Assembly (NCBI GenBank): GCA_033720815.1
Contig: JAWWBT010000008.1
Span: 1-34,582, forward strand
DNA from: JAWWBS01 sp033720815
Lineage (GTDB): Bacteria; Pseudomonadota; Gammaproteobacteria; Natronospirales; JAJUFS01
Direction of reading: 5' to 3'
Length of the DNA: 34,582 bases
The notes below the pieces were generated by a model, which saw only the letters and a program-made list of their open reading frames with translations, did not search any database and had not been told where the DNA came from. Of the stretch, positions 6,601 to 14,719 are shown piece after piece. The position numbers and the translations under genes are program-made. The first letter of the stretch is position 1. Every line of letters begins with the position of its first letter.

Positions 6601-7874
6601 CACAGCCGTGCAAATACCCTTGCGGCAGCCGCGATGGTGGCGTCGATTTCCTCGTCGCCGTGTGCGGTCGACATGAAGCCGGCCTCGAACGCCGAGGGTG
6701 CGAGGTAAACGCCTTCCTTGAGCATGCCATGGAAGAACGCCTTGAAGCGTTCCATGTCGCAGGTGGTGACATCCTTGAAGGTGTGCATTTCCGTCTTGTC
6801 GGTAAAGAAGAAACCGAACATGCCCGGCACATGGTTGAAGTGCATCGGGATACCGGCATCGGATGCGGCCTGGCGAATGCCGTTCACCAGTCGTTCGGTC
6901 TTTTCTTCCAGCTGCTTGTGGAAGCCGTCGGCACCGACGATATCCATCATCGCGATACCCGCTGCCATGGCGACCGGGTTACCGGAAAGCGTACCCGCCT
7001 GATAGACAGGCCCGGTCGGCGAGATGTGTTCCATGACCTCGCGCTTGCCACCGAAGGCACCCACCGGCATGCCACCACCAATGATCTTGCCCAGCGTCGT
7101 GAGGTCCGGCGTCACGCCGTAATATTCCTGCACACCGCCACGGGATACGCGAAAGCCCGTCATCACCTCGTCGAAGATGAGCACGCTCTTGTGCTCGTCA
7201 CACACCTTGCGCAGCGTTTCCAGGAAGCCCGGTAGCGGCGGTACGCAGTTCATGTTGCCGGCGACCGGCTCGACGATGATGCAGGCGATCTCGTCACCGA
7301 TCTCATCGAAAACCTTCTGCACTTCTTCGGCATCGTTGTAGGTCAGCGTCAGGGTGTGTTCCGCCGCGCCTGCCGGCACGCCCGGTGAGGTCGGTACACC
7401 AAAGGTGAGAGCGCCGGAGCCGGCTTTCACCAGCAGCGAATCGGAATGACCGTGGTAATTACCTTCGAACTTCACGATCTTGTCGCGACCGGTATAACCG
7501 CGCGCCAGGCGAATCGCGCTCATGGTCGCCTCCGTGCCGGAATTGCACATGCGCACCAGTTCGATCGACGGCACCAGCTCGCACACCTTCCTGGCCATGG
7601 TGGTTTCCGACGGGGTCGGTGCACCGAAGCTCAGGCCGTTAGCGGCGGCGGCAATGACGGCCTCGCGCACCTTCGGGTGGTTGTGGCCGGCGACCATCGG
7701 GCCCCAGGAGCCCACGTAGTCGATGTAGCGCTTGCCGTTCGTGTCCCAGAAACAGGGCCCATCCGCCTTGTCGATGAAGACGGGTTCGCCGCCGACGCCC
7801 TTGAAGGCGCGGACCGGCGAATTGACGCCGCCGGGGATGTATTTCTGGGCTTCTGCGAACAATTCGTGGCTCAC
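6600..7874 (-). CDS. hemL: Glutamate-1-semialdehyde 2,1-aminomutase
   Basis: 424-residue PLP enzyme of the C5 pathway that converts glutamate-1-semialdehyde to 5-aminolevulinate, the first committed tetrapyrrole precursor. Visible: substrate loop VGSWGPMVAGHNHP near residue 50, CNSGTEATMSAIRLARG near 110, and the PLP lysine in TTLGKIIGGGMPVGAFGG near 265, followed by YQAGTLSGNPVAMAAG. Length fits the family (E. coli 426). Start is GTG 7874 with AGGAGAG eight bases upstream. The stop overlaps the truncated hemoglobin start. In many gammaproteobacteria hemL neighbours thiE; here a membrane cassette lies between them. Confidence 0.97.
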   Translation of the reverse strand: MSHELFAEAQKYIPGGVNSPVRAFKGVGGEPVFIDKADGPCFWDTNGKRYIDYVGSWGPMVAGHNHPKVREAVIAAAANGLSFGAPTPSETTMARKVCELVPSIELVRMCNSGTEATMSAIRLARGYTGRDKIVKFEGNYHGHSDSLLVKAGSGALTFGVPTSPGVPAGAAEHTLTLTYNDAEEVQKVFDEIGDEIACIIVEPVAGNMNCVPPLPGFLETLRKVCDEHKSVLIFDEVMTGFRVSRGGVQEYYGVTPDLTTLGKIIGGGMPVGAFGGKREVMEHISPTGPVYQAGTLSGNPVAMAAGIAMMDIVGADGFHKQLEEKTERLVNGIRQAASDAGIPMHFNHVPGMFGFFFTDKTEMHTFKDVTTCDMERFKAFFHGMLKEGVYLAPSAFEAGFMSTAHGDEEIDATIAAAARVFARL

Positions 7875-7948
7875 GATCGCTCTCCTGGCAGGGTTTGAAT
7901 GAATTGGGGATGCGTATCGTAACGGATGCGGTGAGCGGATTCAGTTAC

Positions 7949-7990
7949 TTGACAAAGGTAAGGGAGCAAAGTACTTTAAAAATCAAAGTA
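7949..7990 (+). promoter_or_regulatory. Promoter with overlapping palindromic operator for the 8011-10057 genes
   Basis: A perfect TTGACA (7949-7954) is followed after 17 bases by TACTTT (7972-7977). That hexamer is also the left arm of the inverted repeat TACTTT-N7-AAAGTA (7972-7990), and AAAGTACTTT (7968-7977) is itself a palindrome. The operator would cover the -10 region, as expected for repression. The obvious candidate ligand is the winged-helix regulator encoded two genes downstream at 8614. The boxes are seen directly; the regulator-operator link is inferred. Confidence 0.6.
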
Positions 7991-8010
7991 GATTCGATCG
8001 GGAGACAGCC

Positions 8011-8607
8011 ATGCAAGACAATCGCGCTCACGAAGACCTCGCGACCATTCGCGAACTGATGGTCGAAACCCGCCAGGCGGCCTACCACGGCGGGGCCTAT
8101 TTCATCGTCTGGGGCCTGGCCATCGGGCTTGGGCTGCTGGCGACCTGGCTCTTCGTGAGCGGCGCTGTGCCGATGCCCGCGAGCGGCCGCGCGACAATGC
8201 TCGTGACCTGGGCGTTGGCCATTGGTCTTGGCGGACTGGCGATGTGGTGGTGGCCGATTCGTCGCGAGCAGCGTGCGCCAGTACGCAGTGCGGGCGGTCG
8301 CCTCATCGGTCTCAACTGGATGGCCGTGGGCACGTCGCTGATGATCGTGTTCTTCATCGGTGTCGGTTTCGGCAGCCTGCCGGGTTACCTCATGAATCCC
8401 GTTTCCGCGCTCTTCATTGGTATCGGCATCTTCATGACCGGCGTGCTGGCCGGTATCGGCTGGATCCGCAACCTCGCGTTCGGCTGGTGGCTGGGTGGGG
8501 CGGTGATGCTGGCGTACCCGGGCCTCTGGAACCTGTGGTTCATGGGCCTGCTGCTGCTCCTGCTCTACATGCTTCCCGGCGTGTTGCTGGCTCGGTCGAA
8601 AGGCTGA
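8011..8607 (+). CDS. Hypothetical multi-pass membrane protein, first gene of regulator cassette
   Basis: 198 residues. A short charged N-terminal helix (HEDLATIRELMVETRQAA) is followed by about five or six membrane segments, including IVWGLAIGLGLLATWLFV, LVTWALAIGLGGLAMWWW, VGTSLMIVFFIGVGFG, ALFIGIGIFMTGVLAGIG and a Leu-rich end (GLLLLLLYMLPGVLLA). I recognise no enzyme motif. Membrane proteins of this sort often stand directly before small winged-helix regulators, as here (next start six bases downstream). ATG 8011 has GGGAG about eight bases upstream. The preceding palindrome suggests control by that regulator. Confidence 0.8.
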   Translation: MQDNRAHEDLATIRELMVETRQAAYHGGAYFIVWGLAIGLGLLATWLFVSGAVPMPASGRATMLVTWALAIGLGGLAMWWWPIRREQRAPVRSAGGRLIGLNWMAVGTSLMIVFFIGVGFGSLPGYLMNPVSALFIGIGIFMTGVLAGIGWIRNLAFGWWLGGAVMLAYPGLWNLWFMGLLLLLLYMLPGVLLARSKG

Positions 8608-8613
8608 ATCGGT

Positions 8614-8919
8614 ATGGATTTCGATCACACACAGCTGGATGACCTGATCCATTCGAGGATCCGCCTCGCCGTGATGTCGATCCTGGCGGCGTCCGACGCC
8701 GTCGAGTTCACGTTCATCCGTGATCGCACGAAGACCACCGACGGCAACCTCAGCACGCACCTGCGCAAGCTGGAAGACGCCGGCTACATCCAGGTGGAGA
8801 AGGAATTCGTCGGTCGCAAGCCGGTGAGCCGATACTCACTGACCGATACCGGCAGGCAGGCTTTCACCGCCTACGTGGAAAGGCTGGAACAGATGCTGCC
8901 GGGGAGGGGAGACACGTGA
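8614..8919 (+). CDS. Small winged-helix transcriptional regulator
   Basis: 101 residues that are almost entirely one winged helix-turn-helix domain: RIRLAVMSILAASDAVEFTF, then the recognition region TKTTDGNLSTHLRKLEDAGY and a wing (VEKEFVGRKPVSRYSLTDTG), ending in a short dimerisation helix (FTAYVERLEQML). This matches the MarR/ArsR-like winged-helix family often described as HTH_27 (PF13601, from memory). No ligand domain is present. Its TGA overlaps the GTG start of the next gene by four bases (GTGA). It probably represses its own cassette by binding the palindrome at 7972-7990, which is an inference from position. Confidence 0.88.
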   Translation: MDFDHTQLDDLIHSRIRLAVMSILAASDAVEFTFIRDRTKTTDGNLSTHLRKLEDAGYIQVEKEFVGRKPVSRYSLTDTGRQAFTAYVERLEQMLPGRGDT

Positions 8920-9491
8920 ATATTGCCGATAACCTCCTGGGACATTTTCATCACCTCATGGCGTGGATTTCGATGATTGCTGGTGCGGGTGTCCTCCTGC
9001 AGCGCAAGGGGACCCGCAGGCACCGGCAGTGGGGGTACGTCTTCGTGACGGCCATGTTGCTGATGAATGCCAGTGCCTTCGGTATCTACCGGCTGTTCGA
9101 TGGCTTCGGCATTTTCCATGTGTTTGCCCTGGTGTCACTGGCAACGCTGATGGCCGGCATGGTGCCGGTGCTGTTGCGGGCGCCCCGCAGCGGATGGCTG
9201 GACATGCATGCGCATTTCATGACCTGGGCCTATATCGGCCTGCTCTGCGCGGCGGCCTCGGAGATGCTCTCGCGCATCCCGGCGGCACGGCATGCCTGGG
9301 CCGACATCATCAGGCTTGTGGGCCTGCCCGGCACGGATTTCGGTTTCACGGTGGCCTTCGCTTCGGGTCTCGTGGCCTGCATCGGCGGCGCACTGGTGGC
9401 GTTCTACATGCCGCGTGCGCTTGCACCCTTCAAGCGGCGGCAGGAAATGCGCCGCACTCACGTCAGATCCACTGTGGAGAACCTGCAATGA
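8916..9491 (+). CDS. DUF2306-like membrane protein
   Basis: 191 residues, GTG start at 8916 with GGGGAGGGGAG upstream. The N-terminal HHLMAWISMIAGAGVLLQ and KGTRRHRQWGYVFVTAML, then HVFALVSLATLMAGMVPVLL and HAHFMTWAYIGLLCAAASE, resemble the DUF2306 family of predicted four- to five-helix membrane proteins. Conserved His residues on the membrane segments (HH at 11-12, HAHF near 94) could bind heme or metal, but that is speculation. Overlaps the regulator gene by four bases at its start and the next gene by four bases at its end (ATGA), so it is tightly coupled in the cassette. Confidence 0.82.
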   Translation: MNIADNLLGHFHHLMAWISMIAGAGVLLQRKGTRRHRQWGYVFVTAMLLMNASAFGIYRLFDGFGIFHVFALVSLATLMAGMVPVLLRAPRSGWLDMHAHFMTWAYIGLLCAAASEMLSRIPAARHAWADIIRLVGLPGTDFGFTVAFASGLVACIGGALVAFYMPRALAPFKRRQEMRRTHVRSTVENLQ

Positions 9492-10057
9492 ACGCACTTT
9501 CGCTTGACCAGCAGCGCGAGGAGTTTGCCGCGCGTCCGTTCCTCGCGATGCCGATCGCCGGGATGATTGCCTGGGCACTGATTGCCGTCGCGGGTGCAAC
9601 GCTGTCGCTGAATGGCCAGGTATGGGCCGTGTATATCGGCACCGGCTTCATCTTCTATCTTGGCCTGCTGGTGGCGAAGTTCACTGGTGAAGACCTGCTT
9701 GGCAGGCACCGACCGAAGAACGTTTTCGATCGCCTGTTCATGAACGGCGTGGCCGGCGCACTGCTGGTCTACGCGCTTGCGATCCCCTTCTTTCTTGAAG
9801 AGCCGACATCACTGCCACTGACGGTCGGTGTACTCGCTGGCCTGATGTGGATGCCGTTCTCGTGGATCATCCAGCACTGGGTGGGAATCTTTCATGCGGT
9901 AACGCGAACCGTGCTGTGCGTGGCAGCGTATTACGCCTTCCCGGAAGCGCGATTCGTCGCGATCCCTGCAGTGATCGTCGCCATCTATGCGATCACGATC
10001 CTTGTGCTGTTGCGCAGGAGGCGGGAAGTTTCCCTTGTCGCCACAGCGGCAACCTGA
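9488..10057 (+). CDS. Hypothetical membrane protein of the regulator cassette
   Basis: 189 residues from ATG 9488, which overlaps the previous stop by four bases. The N-terminus is cytoplasmic (LDQQREEFAARPFLAMP), followed by about six hydrophobic helices (AGMIAWALIAVAGATLSL, VYIGTGFIFYLGLLVA, GVAGALLVYALAIPFFL, ITILVLLRRRRE at the end). The opening pattern, with REEF then a helix containing AW, reminds me of DUF7010-type membrane proteins, with low certainty. The same frame is open upstream to 8963, but that part is the shadow of the DUF2306-like gene. Confidence 0.8.
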   Translation: MNALSLDQQREEFAARPFLAMPIAGMIAWALIAVAGATLSLNGQVWAVYIGTGFIFYLGLLVAKFTGEDLLGRHRPKNVFDRLFMNGVAGALLVYALAIPFFLEEPTSLPLTVGVLAGLMWMPFSWIIQHWVGIFHAVTRTVLCVAAYYAFPEARFVAIPAVIVAIYAITILVLLRRRREVSLVATAAT

Positions 10058-10146
10058 CCGAATTACCGGGCGCGGCATCCTGCCGCGTCAGCTATTGTTG
10101 GGGCTGGGGCAGGCAGTGCCTGCAATGATCGGGGGAAGGGGGGAGC

Positions 10147-11478
10147 ATGAGCGAGACACTGACCGACGAACCGCGTCGCCTGCAGCCGGTTGCAGCAACC
10201 GACCGCATTGAAACACTGGATGTCCTGCGCGGTTTTGCGCTGTTCGGCATCCTGCTGGTGAATATCCACGCGTTCTACAAGCCACTGGTTGCGGCATTCG
10301 ATATCAATGCGGCGGACCTGAACAGCATTGAATATGCGATCGAGTGGATGATCGGTTTCTTCGCACAAGGCAAGTTCTACCCGCTGTTTTCATTCCTGTT
10401 CGGACTCGGCTTCGCCGTGCAACTGACCCGAGCCGAGGCGCGCGGTGCGCCATTCCTGCGCGTCTACATCCGTCGCCTGCTGGCCTTGCTGGCCATCGGC
10501 GTGGCTCACGGCACGCTGGTCTGGGCCGGCGACATCCTCACCATGTACGCCATTCTCGGTTTCGTGATGCTCTTGCTGTACCTGCTGAAGCGTGGCCTCG
10601 AACGCCCCTTCCGCCGTGCCGACGGAACACCGCGCCGCATCCCGTTCTGGGCCGTGCTGCTGGTGGCCGTAATCTTTACCTTGCCGTCCCTCGCGATGAT
10701 TCCGTGGATGGGGCAGTTGGAACAGGCGCAGGAATTGCAGGCGGCCGGCCAGGAACTGACACCGCAGCAGCAGGGAATGCTTGAGCAGATGTCGGCGCAG
10801 ATGGCATTCACGGGCGAGTCCGCCATTCGTGAAGCCGCCCATGCCTACGGCGAGGGCAGCTGGATGGACGCGACCGAGCAGCGAGTGCGCGATTTCCAGT
10901 TCATGTTGAACAGCATCCCGTTCTGGGGGTGGCTGGTACTGGCGATGTTCCTCATCGGTGCGGTATTCGGGCGACTCAACCTGATCGGTCGCGCTACCGA
11001 ATTCGGCGGCCTCTTCCGCAGCCTGGTAATACTGGGCCTGGCCGTCGGTGTACCGATGTCGGCGGTATTCGCGACGCAAAACCTGCACGTGAACATCATG
11101 GAGCCGTCATTGGCCGCGTCGAAGGCGATGGCCATCAACCAGTACGGCGGCTTGCTGATGGCACTGATGTATGTAGCCGGCATCACGCTGCTGATGCGAA
11201 CCGGTGTGTCTCGATATCTCGGTGTCCTCGCCCCGGTAGGGCGGATGGCGCTGAGCAACTACCTGCTGCAGTCCATTGTCAGTACCACGATCTTCTACGG
11301 CTACGGCTTCGGCCTGTTCGGTGATATCGGGTCGGTGGCTGCACTGGCTTACGTGCTGGTGTTCTTTGCACTGCAGGTTCCGCTCAGCCACTGGTGGCTG
11401 AAGCGGTTTCGTTTCGGCCCGGCCGAATGGCTCTGGCGATCGCTGACCTACGGTCGCTTCCAGCCCCTGAGATTGTGA
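10147..11478 (+). CDS. DUF418 (YeiB-like) membrane protein
   Basis: 443 residues. The N-terminus after a polar leader reads RIETLDVLRGFALFGILLVN, the typical opening of acyltransferase-3/DUF418 proteins, and the C-terminal third (MALSNYLLQSIVSTTIFYGY, PLSHWWLKRFRFGPAEWLWR) is the DUF418 signature. About ten membrane helices; a long polar loop rich in Gln (about 195-225) lies in the middle. Function is unknown for the family. ATG 10147 follows a GGGGAGC Shine-Dalgarno. The 89-base gap from the previous gene holds no clear terminator, so it may share the cassette transcript. It ends eight bases from the convergent thiE. Confidence 0.92.
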   Translation: MSETLTDEPRRLQPVAATDRIETLDVLRGFALFGILLVNIHAFYKPLVAAFDINAADLNSIEYAIEWMIGFFAQGKFYPLFSFLFGLGFAVQLTRAEARGAPFLRVYIRRLLALLAIGVAHGTLVWAGDILTMYAILGFVMLLLYLLKRGLERPFRRADGTPRRIPFWAVLLVAVIFTLPSLAMIPWMGQLEQAQELQAAGQELTPQQQGMLEQMSAQMAFTGESAIREAAHAYGEGSWMDATEQRVRDFQFMLNSIPFWGWLVLAMFLIGAVFGRLNLIGRATEFGGLFRSLVILGLAVGVPMSAVFATQNLHVNIMEPSLAASKAMAINQYGGLLMALMYVAGITLLMRTGVSRYLGVLAPVGRMALSNYLLQSIVSTTIFYGYGFGLFGDIGSVAALAYVLVFFALQVPLSHWWLKRFRFGPAEWLWRSLTYGRFQPLRL

Positions 11479-11486
11479 AGGCGGCT

Positions 11487-12125
11487 TCAACCGCGGGCTA
11501 ACGCGATCCGTTCATTGAGGCGTGCAGCGGCGGCAGTGATGTCGTCGGCGTCAAGCAGGGCAGTGATCACGGCAAACAGGTGCGCACCGCTGGCCGCAAC
11601 CTGCTGGATGTTGCGCTGGTCGATACCGCCGATCGCACACACGGGGATATCGAGCTGGGCCCGGGCCTGCTCGAATAGCGCCAGTGGGGCACGGGGTGCG
11701 TCCGGCTTGGTGGGAGAAGGGAAGACACTGCCGAAGGCGATGTAATCCGCCCCCGCACGTGCTGCGGCTTCTGCGCGGGAGAATTCGTTGTAGCAGGACA
11801 CGCCGATGATGGCGCCGGGCCCGAGGCGTTCTCGCGCAGTCTCCAGTGCTGCATCATCCTTGCCCACATGCACACCGTCGGCGCCGCTTTCTGCTGCGAG
11901 AGCGATATCGTCATTCACGAGGAAGGTGGCTCCGTGTTCCTGGCATATCCGGGCCAGTGCGGCAGCCTCCTTCCGGCGGCGAGCCTCGTCATTTGTCTTG
12001 TCGCGGTACTGCACCACGCGCACGCCGCCCTTCAGTGCAGCATGCACGGTCGGCTCGATACCGCGCTTTGCGCAGAGCGCGGTGTCGGTAACCAGGTAGA
12101 TTCCGTCCAGCGGCGGCCGCGCCAT
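11487..12125 (-). CDS. thiE: Thiamine-phosphate synthase
   Basis: 212-residue TIM-barrel enzyme that couples HMP pyrophosphate and thiazole phosphate to thiamine phosphate. Visible: YLVTDTALC at the N-terminus, VQYRDKTNDEARRR (pyrophosphate contact) near residue 38, FLVNDDIALAAESGADGVHV near 70, GVSCYN near 105, FGSVFPSPTKPDA near 130 and VCAIGGID near 165. I chose ATG 12125, which overlaps the thiD stop by one base; the frame upstream lies inside thiD. Transcribed with thiD as a two-gene thiamine unit. No TPP riboswitch was found in front of thiD. Confidence 0.95.
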   Translation of the reverse strand: MARPPLDGIYLVTDTALCAKRGIEPTVHAALKGGVRVVQYRDKTNDEARRRKEAAALARICQEHGATFLVNDDIALAAESGADGVHVGKDDAALETARERLGPGAIIGVSCYNEFSRAEAAARAGADYIAFGSVFPSPTKPDAPRAPLALFEQARAQLDIPVCAIGGIDQRNIQQVAASGAHLFAVITALLDADDITAAAARLNERIALARG

Positions 12126-12919
12126 CAGTCGAATGCCCGTCGCAGCGGAATGAATTGCGCGCCGTCGCGATGGCTCGGTTTCCACGCTCGCTTCAATGCG
12201 CCGAAGGTGAATGCCTGCCCCTCTGCGACCGCCAGTTCTGGCGTCAGTCCCTTCGCCAGGCCGGCGGCGATGCTGGATGCCAGCGTGCAGCCTGAGCCAT
12301 GGTATGAACCTGCAAGGCGTTCCGAGTCGTAGTGGCCGACGATTCCGTCGTTGTCGTACAGGGCGTTCTTCACGTCCGGCGTGTCTTCGTCGCCACCCTT
12401 TGCCAGCACGTAGCGGCAGCCCTTCTCGAGGAGGGCATCTACACGTTGCCTTGTCGTGTCCAGTCCTGGCGCTAGGTCGCGGATTTCCACCGCGTTTGGC
12501 GTGAGAATTGTCGTCAGCGGCAGCAGTTCATCCAGGTAGGTTTCGATGAGCTCTCGCTCGGCGAGTTCGGCACCACCGGCTGCCACCAGTACCGGGTCGG
12601 TGACTACCGGAATATCCGGATGCTCGCGAAGCAGCTCGGCGACCGCCTTGCCGATGGCTGCGGTCCCGAGAAGGCCCAGCTTGATGGCGCTGATGGGCAT
12701 GTCCTCCAGCACCTTTCGCGCCTGCGCGGCAACGAAATCCGCGTCCATTGCCTCGACGGCGTAGGCGTTCACGGTGTCCTGCACGGTCAGCGAGGACAGC
12801 ACCGGCGCAGGGTGGGCGCCCAGCGCGCTGATGGCCTGGGTGTCGGCGCAGATACCGGCACCGCCCGAGGGGTCGTTGCCGGCGATGATCAATACGGTTG
12901 AGGGATGCTTTGTTGTCAT
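12125..12919 (-). CDS. thiD: Hydroxymethylpyrimidine/phosphomethylpyrimidine kinase
   Basis: 264-residue ribokinase-fold enzyme that phosphorylates HMP and HMP-P, supplying ThiE. Visible: IAGNDPSGGAGICADTQAI at the N-terminus (substrate site), SSLTVQDT near residue 42, DPVLVAAGG near 107, TPNAVEIRDL near 140 and the anion-hole motif GSYHGSGCTLASSIAAGLAKG near 205 with the conserved Cys. Length fits the family. ATG 12919. A TAGGAT hexamer lies ten bases upstream of the start codon, so a very short leader is possible. Divergent from rubredoxin. Confidence 0.96.
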   Translation of the reverse strand: MTTKHPSTVLIIAGNDPSGGAGICADTQAISALGAHPAPVLSSLTVQDTVNAYAVEAMDADFVAAQARKVLEDMPISAIKLGLLGTAAIGKAVAELLREHPDIPVVTDPVLVAAGGAELAERELIETYLDELLPLTTILTPNAVEIRDLAPGLDTTRQRVDALLEKGCRYVLAKGGDEDTPDVKNALYDNDGIVGHYDSERLAGSYHGSGCTLASSIAAGLAKGLTPELAVAEGQAFTFGALKRAWKPSHRDGAQFIPLRRAFD

Positions 12920-12970
12920 GGGTAAATCCTAACACCCGACGCCCGTGGTCTCAGTCCGAGAAGGCAGGAT

Positions 12971-12999
12971 TTGACGGGGCGCGCCGAGGTCGCGAAAAT
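12971..12999 (+). promoter_or_regulatory. Candidate sigma70 promoter for rubredoxin
   Basis: TTGACG (12971-12976) and GAAAAT (12994-12999) are separated by 17 bases. The predicted start is near 13006, about 50 bases before the rubredoxin ATG. A perfect palindrome, GCGCCA-C-TGGCGC (13011-13023), lies in the leader. Confidence 0.45.
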
Positions 13000-13056
13000 G
13001 CCGCCTTCCTGCGCCACTGGCGCCCCGCATCTCAAACCAGGACGACCAGAAACACC

Positions 13057-13221
13057 ATGAAAGCTTACATGTGCGTCATCTGCGGCTTCATTTATGAAGA
13101 AGACAAGGGGCATCCGGAATCCGGCATCGAGCCCGGCACCAAGTGGGAAGACGTGCCGCTGAACTGGCAGTGCCCGGATTGTGGTGCTGGCAAGGAAGAT
13201 TTCGAGATGATCGAGATCTGA
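13057..13221 (+). CDS. Rubredoxin
   Basis: 54-residue iron protein carrying one Fe(Cys)4 centre; a cytoplasmic one-electron carrier. Both Cys pairs are present: CVICGFIYEE near residue 6 and CPDCGAGKEDFE near 39, with the usual aromatic core (Tyr4, Tyr13, Trp30, Trp37). The open frame extends further upstream, but only ATG 13057 gives the standard rubredoxin N-terminus (MKAYMCVICG). Gene order rubredoxin-divergent-thiD is common in gammaproteobacteria. Partner unknown: alkane hydroxylase, rubrerythrin or a reductase would be outside this window. Confidence 0.96.
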   Translation: MKAYMCVICGFIYEEDKGHPESGIEPGTKWEDVPLNWQCPDCGAGKEDFEMIEI

Positions 13222-13271
13222 TACCCGTTTGCCGGGGTCGGGGGCCTGCAACTCCCCGGCGCCCGTGTCAC

Positions 13272-14156
13272 TCAGTCCCTGATCCGTACCACCGAGTATC
13301 CCCGTTCCCGGAGCATTTCCGGCAGGCTGTCCCTGCCGACGAGGTGACCTGCACCGACCATCACCAGTCGTGCGCCCGACGTTGCCAGTTCTTCATCCAG
13401 CGTCGACACCCAGTTGCGGTTGCGCTTCAGCAGCAGCGCCTCGTTGAGGACAGCATCCTGCTGCCAGCTCTCGTCCACGATCCGGGCCAGCTCCGCGTCG
13501 TTGCCTTCCTTCCACGCGGTCACCATTCGCTGCATCTCGGTCTCGCTGCGGTCGAGCTCGGCAATGAAGGTCGCCATCGCGTCCAGCTGTGCCGACACCT
13601 CCATGCGGTCGAAATGGCCAAGCTGTTCTCGCAGGGTTTCCAGGCCCGAGACGGGCTTGCCGGCCTCGACTGCTGCTTCGGCGTACTGGTTCTCGACACC
13701 GTGTTCGGCGTCGAAGCCGAGCCGGTTCATCAGCAAGGCGCTCCACTGCAGGAACACGAACCAGGGCTCGAAGCCGGAAAGCTGCTGCAAGGGCATGCCA
13801 TTCGCCTCTGCCGCCTTGCGCAGCGCGAGCAGTTGCTTGGTGGGCGGCAGGGCGGCAACCAGCCGCGATGAATCGTCCGTCGCCATCGCCACCATTTCGC
13901 GCGCGAGCGTGGTTTCCGGGATGGTGAGGTCGATCTCGAACCAGACACTGTCTGCTTCCTCGAAGACCCGGTCGAAGGCGGCCGGGCGTCCGTCTGCGGC
14001 ATTGTCCATAAAGTGGATGGTGCCGGCGAGCCAGGCCGTGCCGGCCCTTTCCGGATGCGTCACTTCGTACAGCGGCGGTGTCGCGGCTGCCGTGGTCGCT
14101 ATTGCCGTACCGAATATCGCCGCCATAAGGGCGACAAGGAATCGTGCAAGTTTCAT
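13272..14156 (-). CDS. Exported TraB/GumN-family protein
   Basis: 294 residues. The start is a signal peptide (MKLARFLVALMAAIFGTAIA, cleavage probably after ATTAAA). The TraB/GumN (Tiki-like) fold is indicated by TAWLAGTIHFMD near residue 45 and LVMVGAGHLVGRDSLPEML near 265, the two paired motifs with the conserved Gly and His, plus FEIDL near 75. Eukaryotic Tiki relatives are metalloproteases; bacterial members are mostly uncharacterised. I chose ATG 14156 because it gives a proper signal peptide and overlaps the aldolase stop by four bases (ATGA). Last gene of the cpdA-aldolase-TraB trio. Confidence 0.9.
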   Translation of the reverse strand: MKLARFLVALMAAIFGTAIATTAAATPPLYEVTHPERAGTAWLAGTIHFMDNAADGRPAAFDRVFEEADSVWFEIDLTIPETTLAREMVAMATDDSSRLVAALPPTKQLLALRKAAEANGMPLQQLSGFEPWFVFLQWSALLMNRLGFDAEHGVENQYAEAAVEAGKPVSGLETLREQLGHFDRMEVSAQLDAMATFIAELDRSETEMQRMVTAWKEGNDAELARIVDESWQQDAVLNEALLLKRNRNWVSTLDEELATSGARLVMVGAGHLVGRDSLPEMLRERGYSVVRIRD

Positions 14157-14719
14157 TCTATGTTTCCCCAGCGTTGTGCAATGAAGGCAGTCTTTGCCGA
14201 AAGTTCCAGCGACGATGTCCACTTGTAGGCAAGGTTCACGGAATCGGCCTGTGCATAGACGCCATGGCCACGGAAAATCGTGATGCGATGGTCGCGAAGC
14301 ACGTTCGATATCAGCTCCGGTGAATCGCTGACGTAGGCCTCGTAAGGCGCGTTGATGACAGGTACACGCGAAAAATAGTATTGCCCCTCGAAATCGGCCG
14401 GTACGAAATCCTCGCCGTTCAAGGTAAGTGCCACGCTGTGCGGGCCATGGCTGTGCAGCACCGCTCGTGCGCTTGCGTTCTTCTGGTAGACCTTCACATG
14501 CATCGGCGCATCCAGCGATGCACCCTTGCCGATGCTGCCGTCGATGTTGCAGGCCACGAGATCGTCGGCGGCCAGGGTATCGGCGCAGCAGCCAGTCGGT
14601 GTCACCCAGACCGTATCGCCATCGCGCACCGAGGCATTGCCGCTGTGCGAATCGTTCAGCCCGTACTGTCGCAGCAATCGGTAGTGGTCAACCAGTTCCT
14701 GCTTGATGTCCTTGCTCAT
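14153..14719 (-). CDS. Class II aldolase/adducin-family protein
   Basis: 188 residues with the zinc aldolase fold. Visible: DSHSGNASVRDGDTVWVTPTG near residue 25-43 (phosphate-binding loop), SLDAPMHVKVYQ near 68 and the zinc ligands in VLHSHGPHSVAL near 87 and FRGHGVYA near 150. In the position where fuculose-phosphate aldolase has its catalytic Glu (SSExPLH), this protein has Asp, so the substrate or chemistry may differ. The true reaction cannot be read from sequence. ATG 14719 overlaps the phosphodiesterase stop by four bases; its own stop overlaps the TraB gene by four bases. Confidence 0.88.
   Translation of the reverse strand: MSKDIKQELVDHYRLLRQYGLNDSHSGNASVRDGDTVWVTPTGCCADTLAADDLVACNIDGSIGKGASLDAPMHVKVYQKNASARAVLHSHGPHSVALTLNGEDFVPADFEGQYYFSRVPVINAPYEAYVSDSPELISNVLRDHRITIFRGHGVYAQADSVNLAYKWTSSLELSAKTAFIAQRWGNIE

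Noticed and set aside
8963..10057. 364-residue single gene in the membrane cassette
   Set aside because: The first half is a frame shadow of the DUF2306-like gene; the real gene starts at ATG 9488 with a four-base overlap.
12920..13056. TPP riboswitch before thiD
   Set aside because: Only a CTGAGACC fragment is present; the second conserved half (the ACCTGA region and later GATAATGCC-like segment) is missing.
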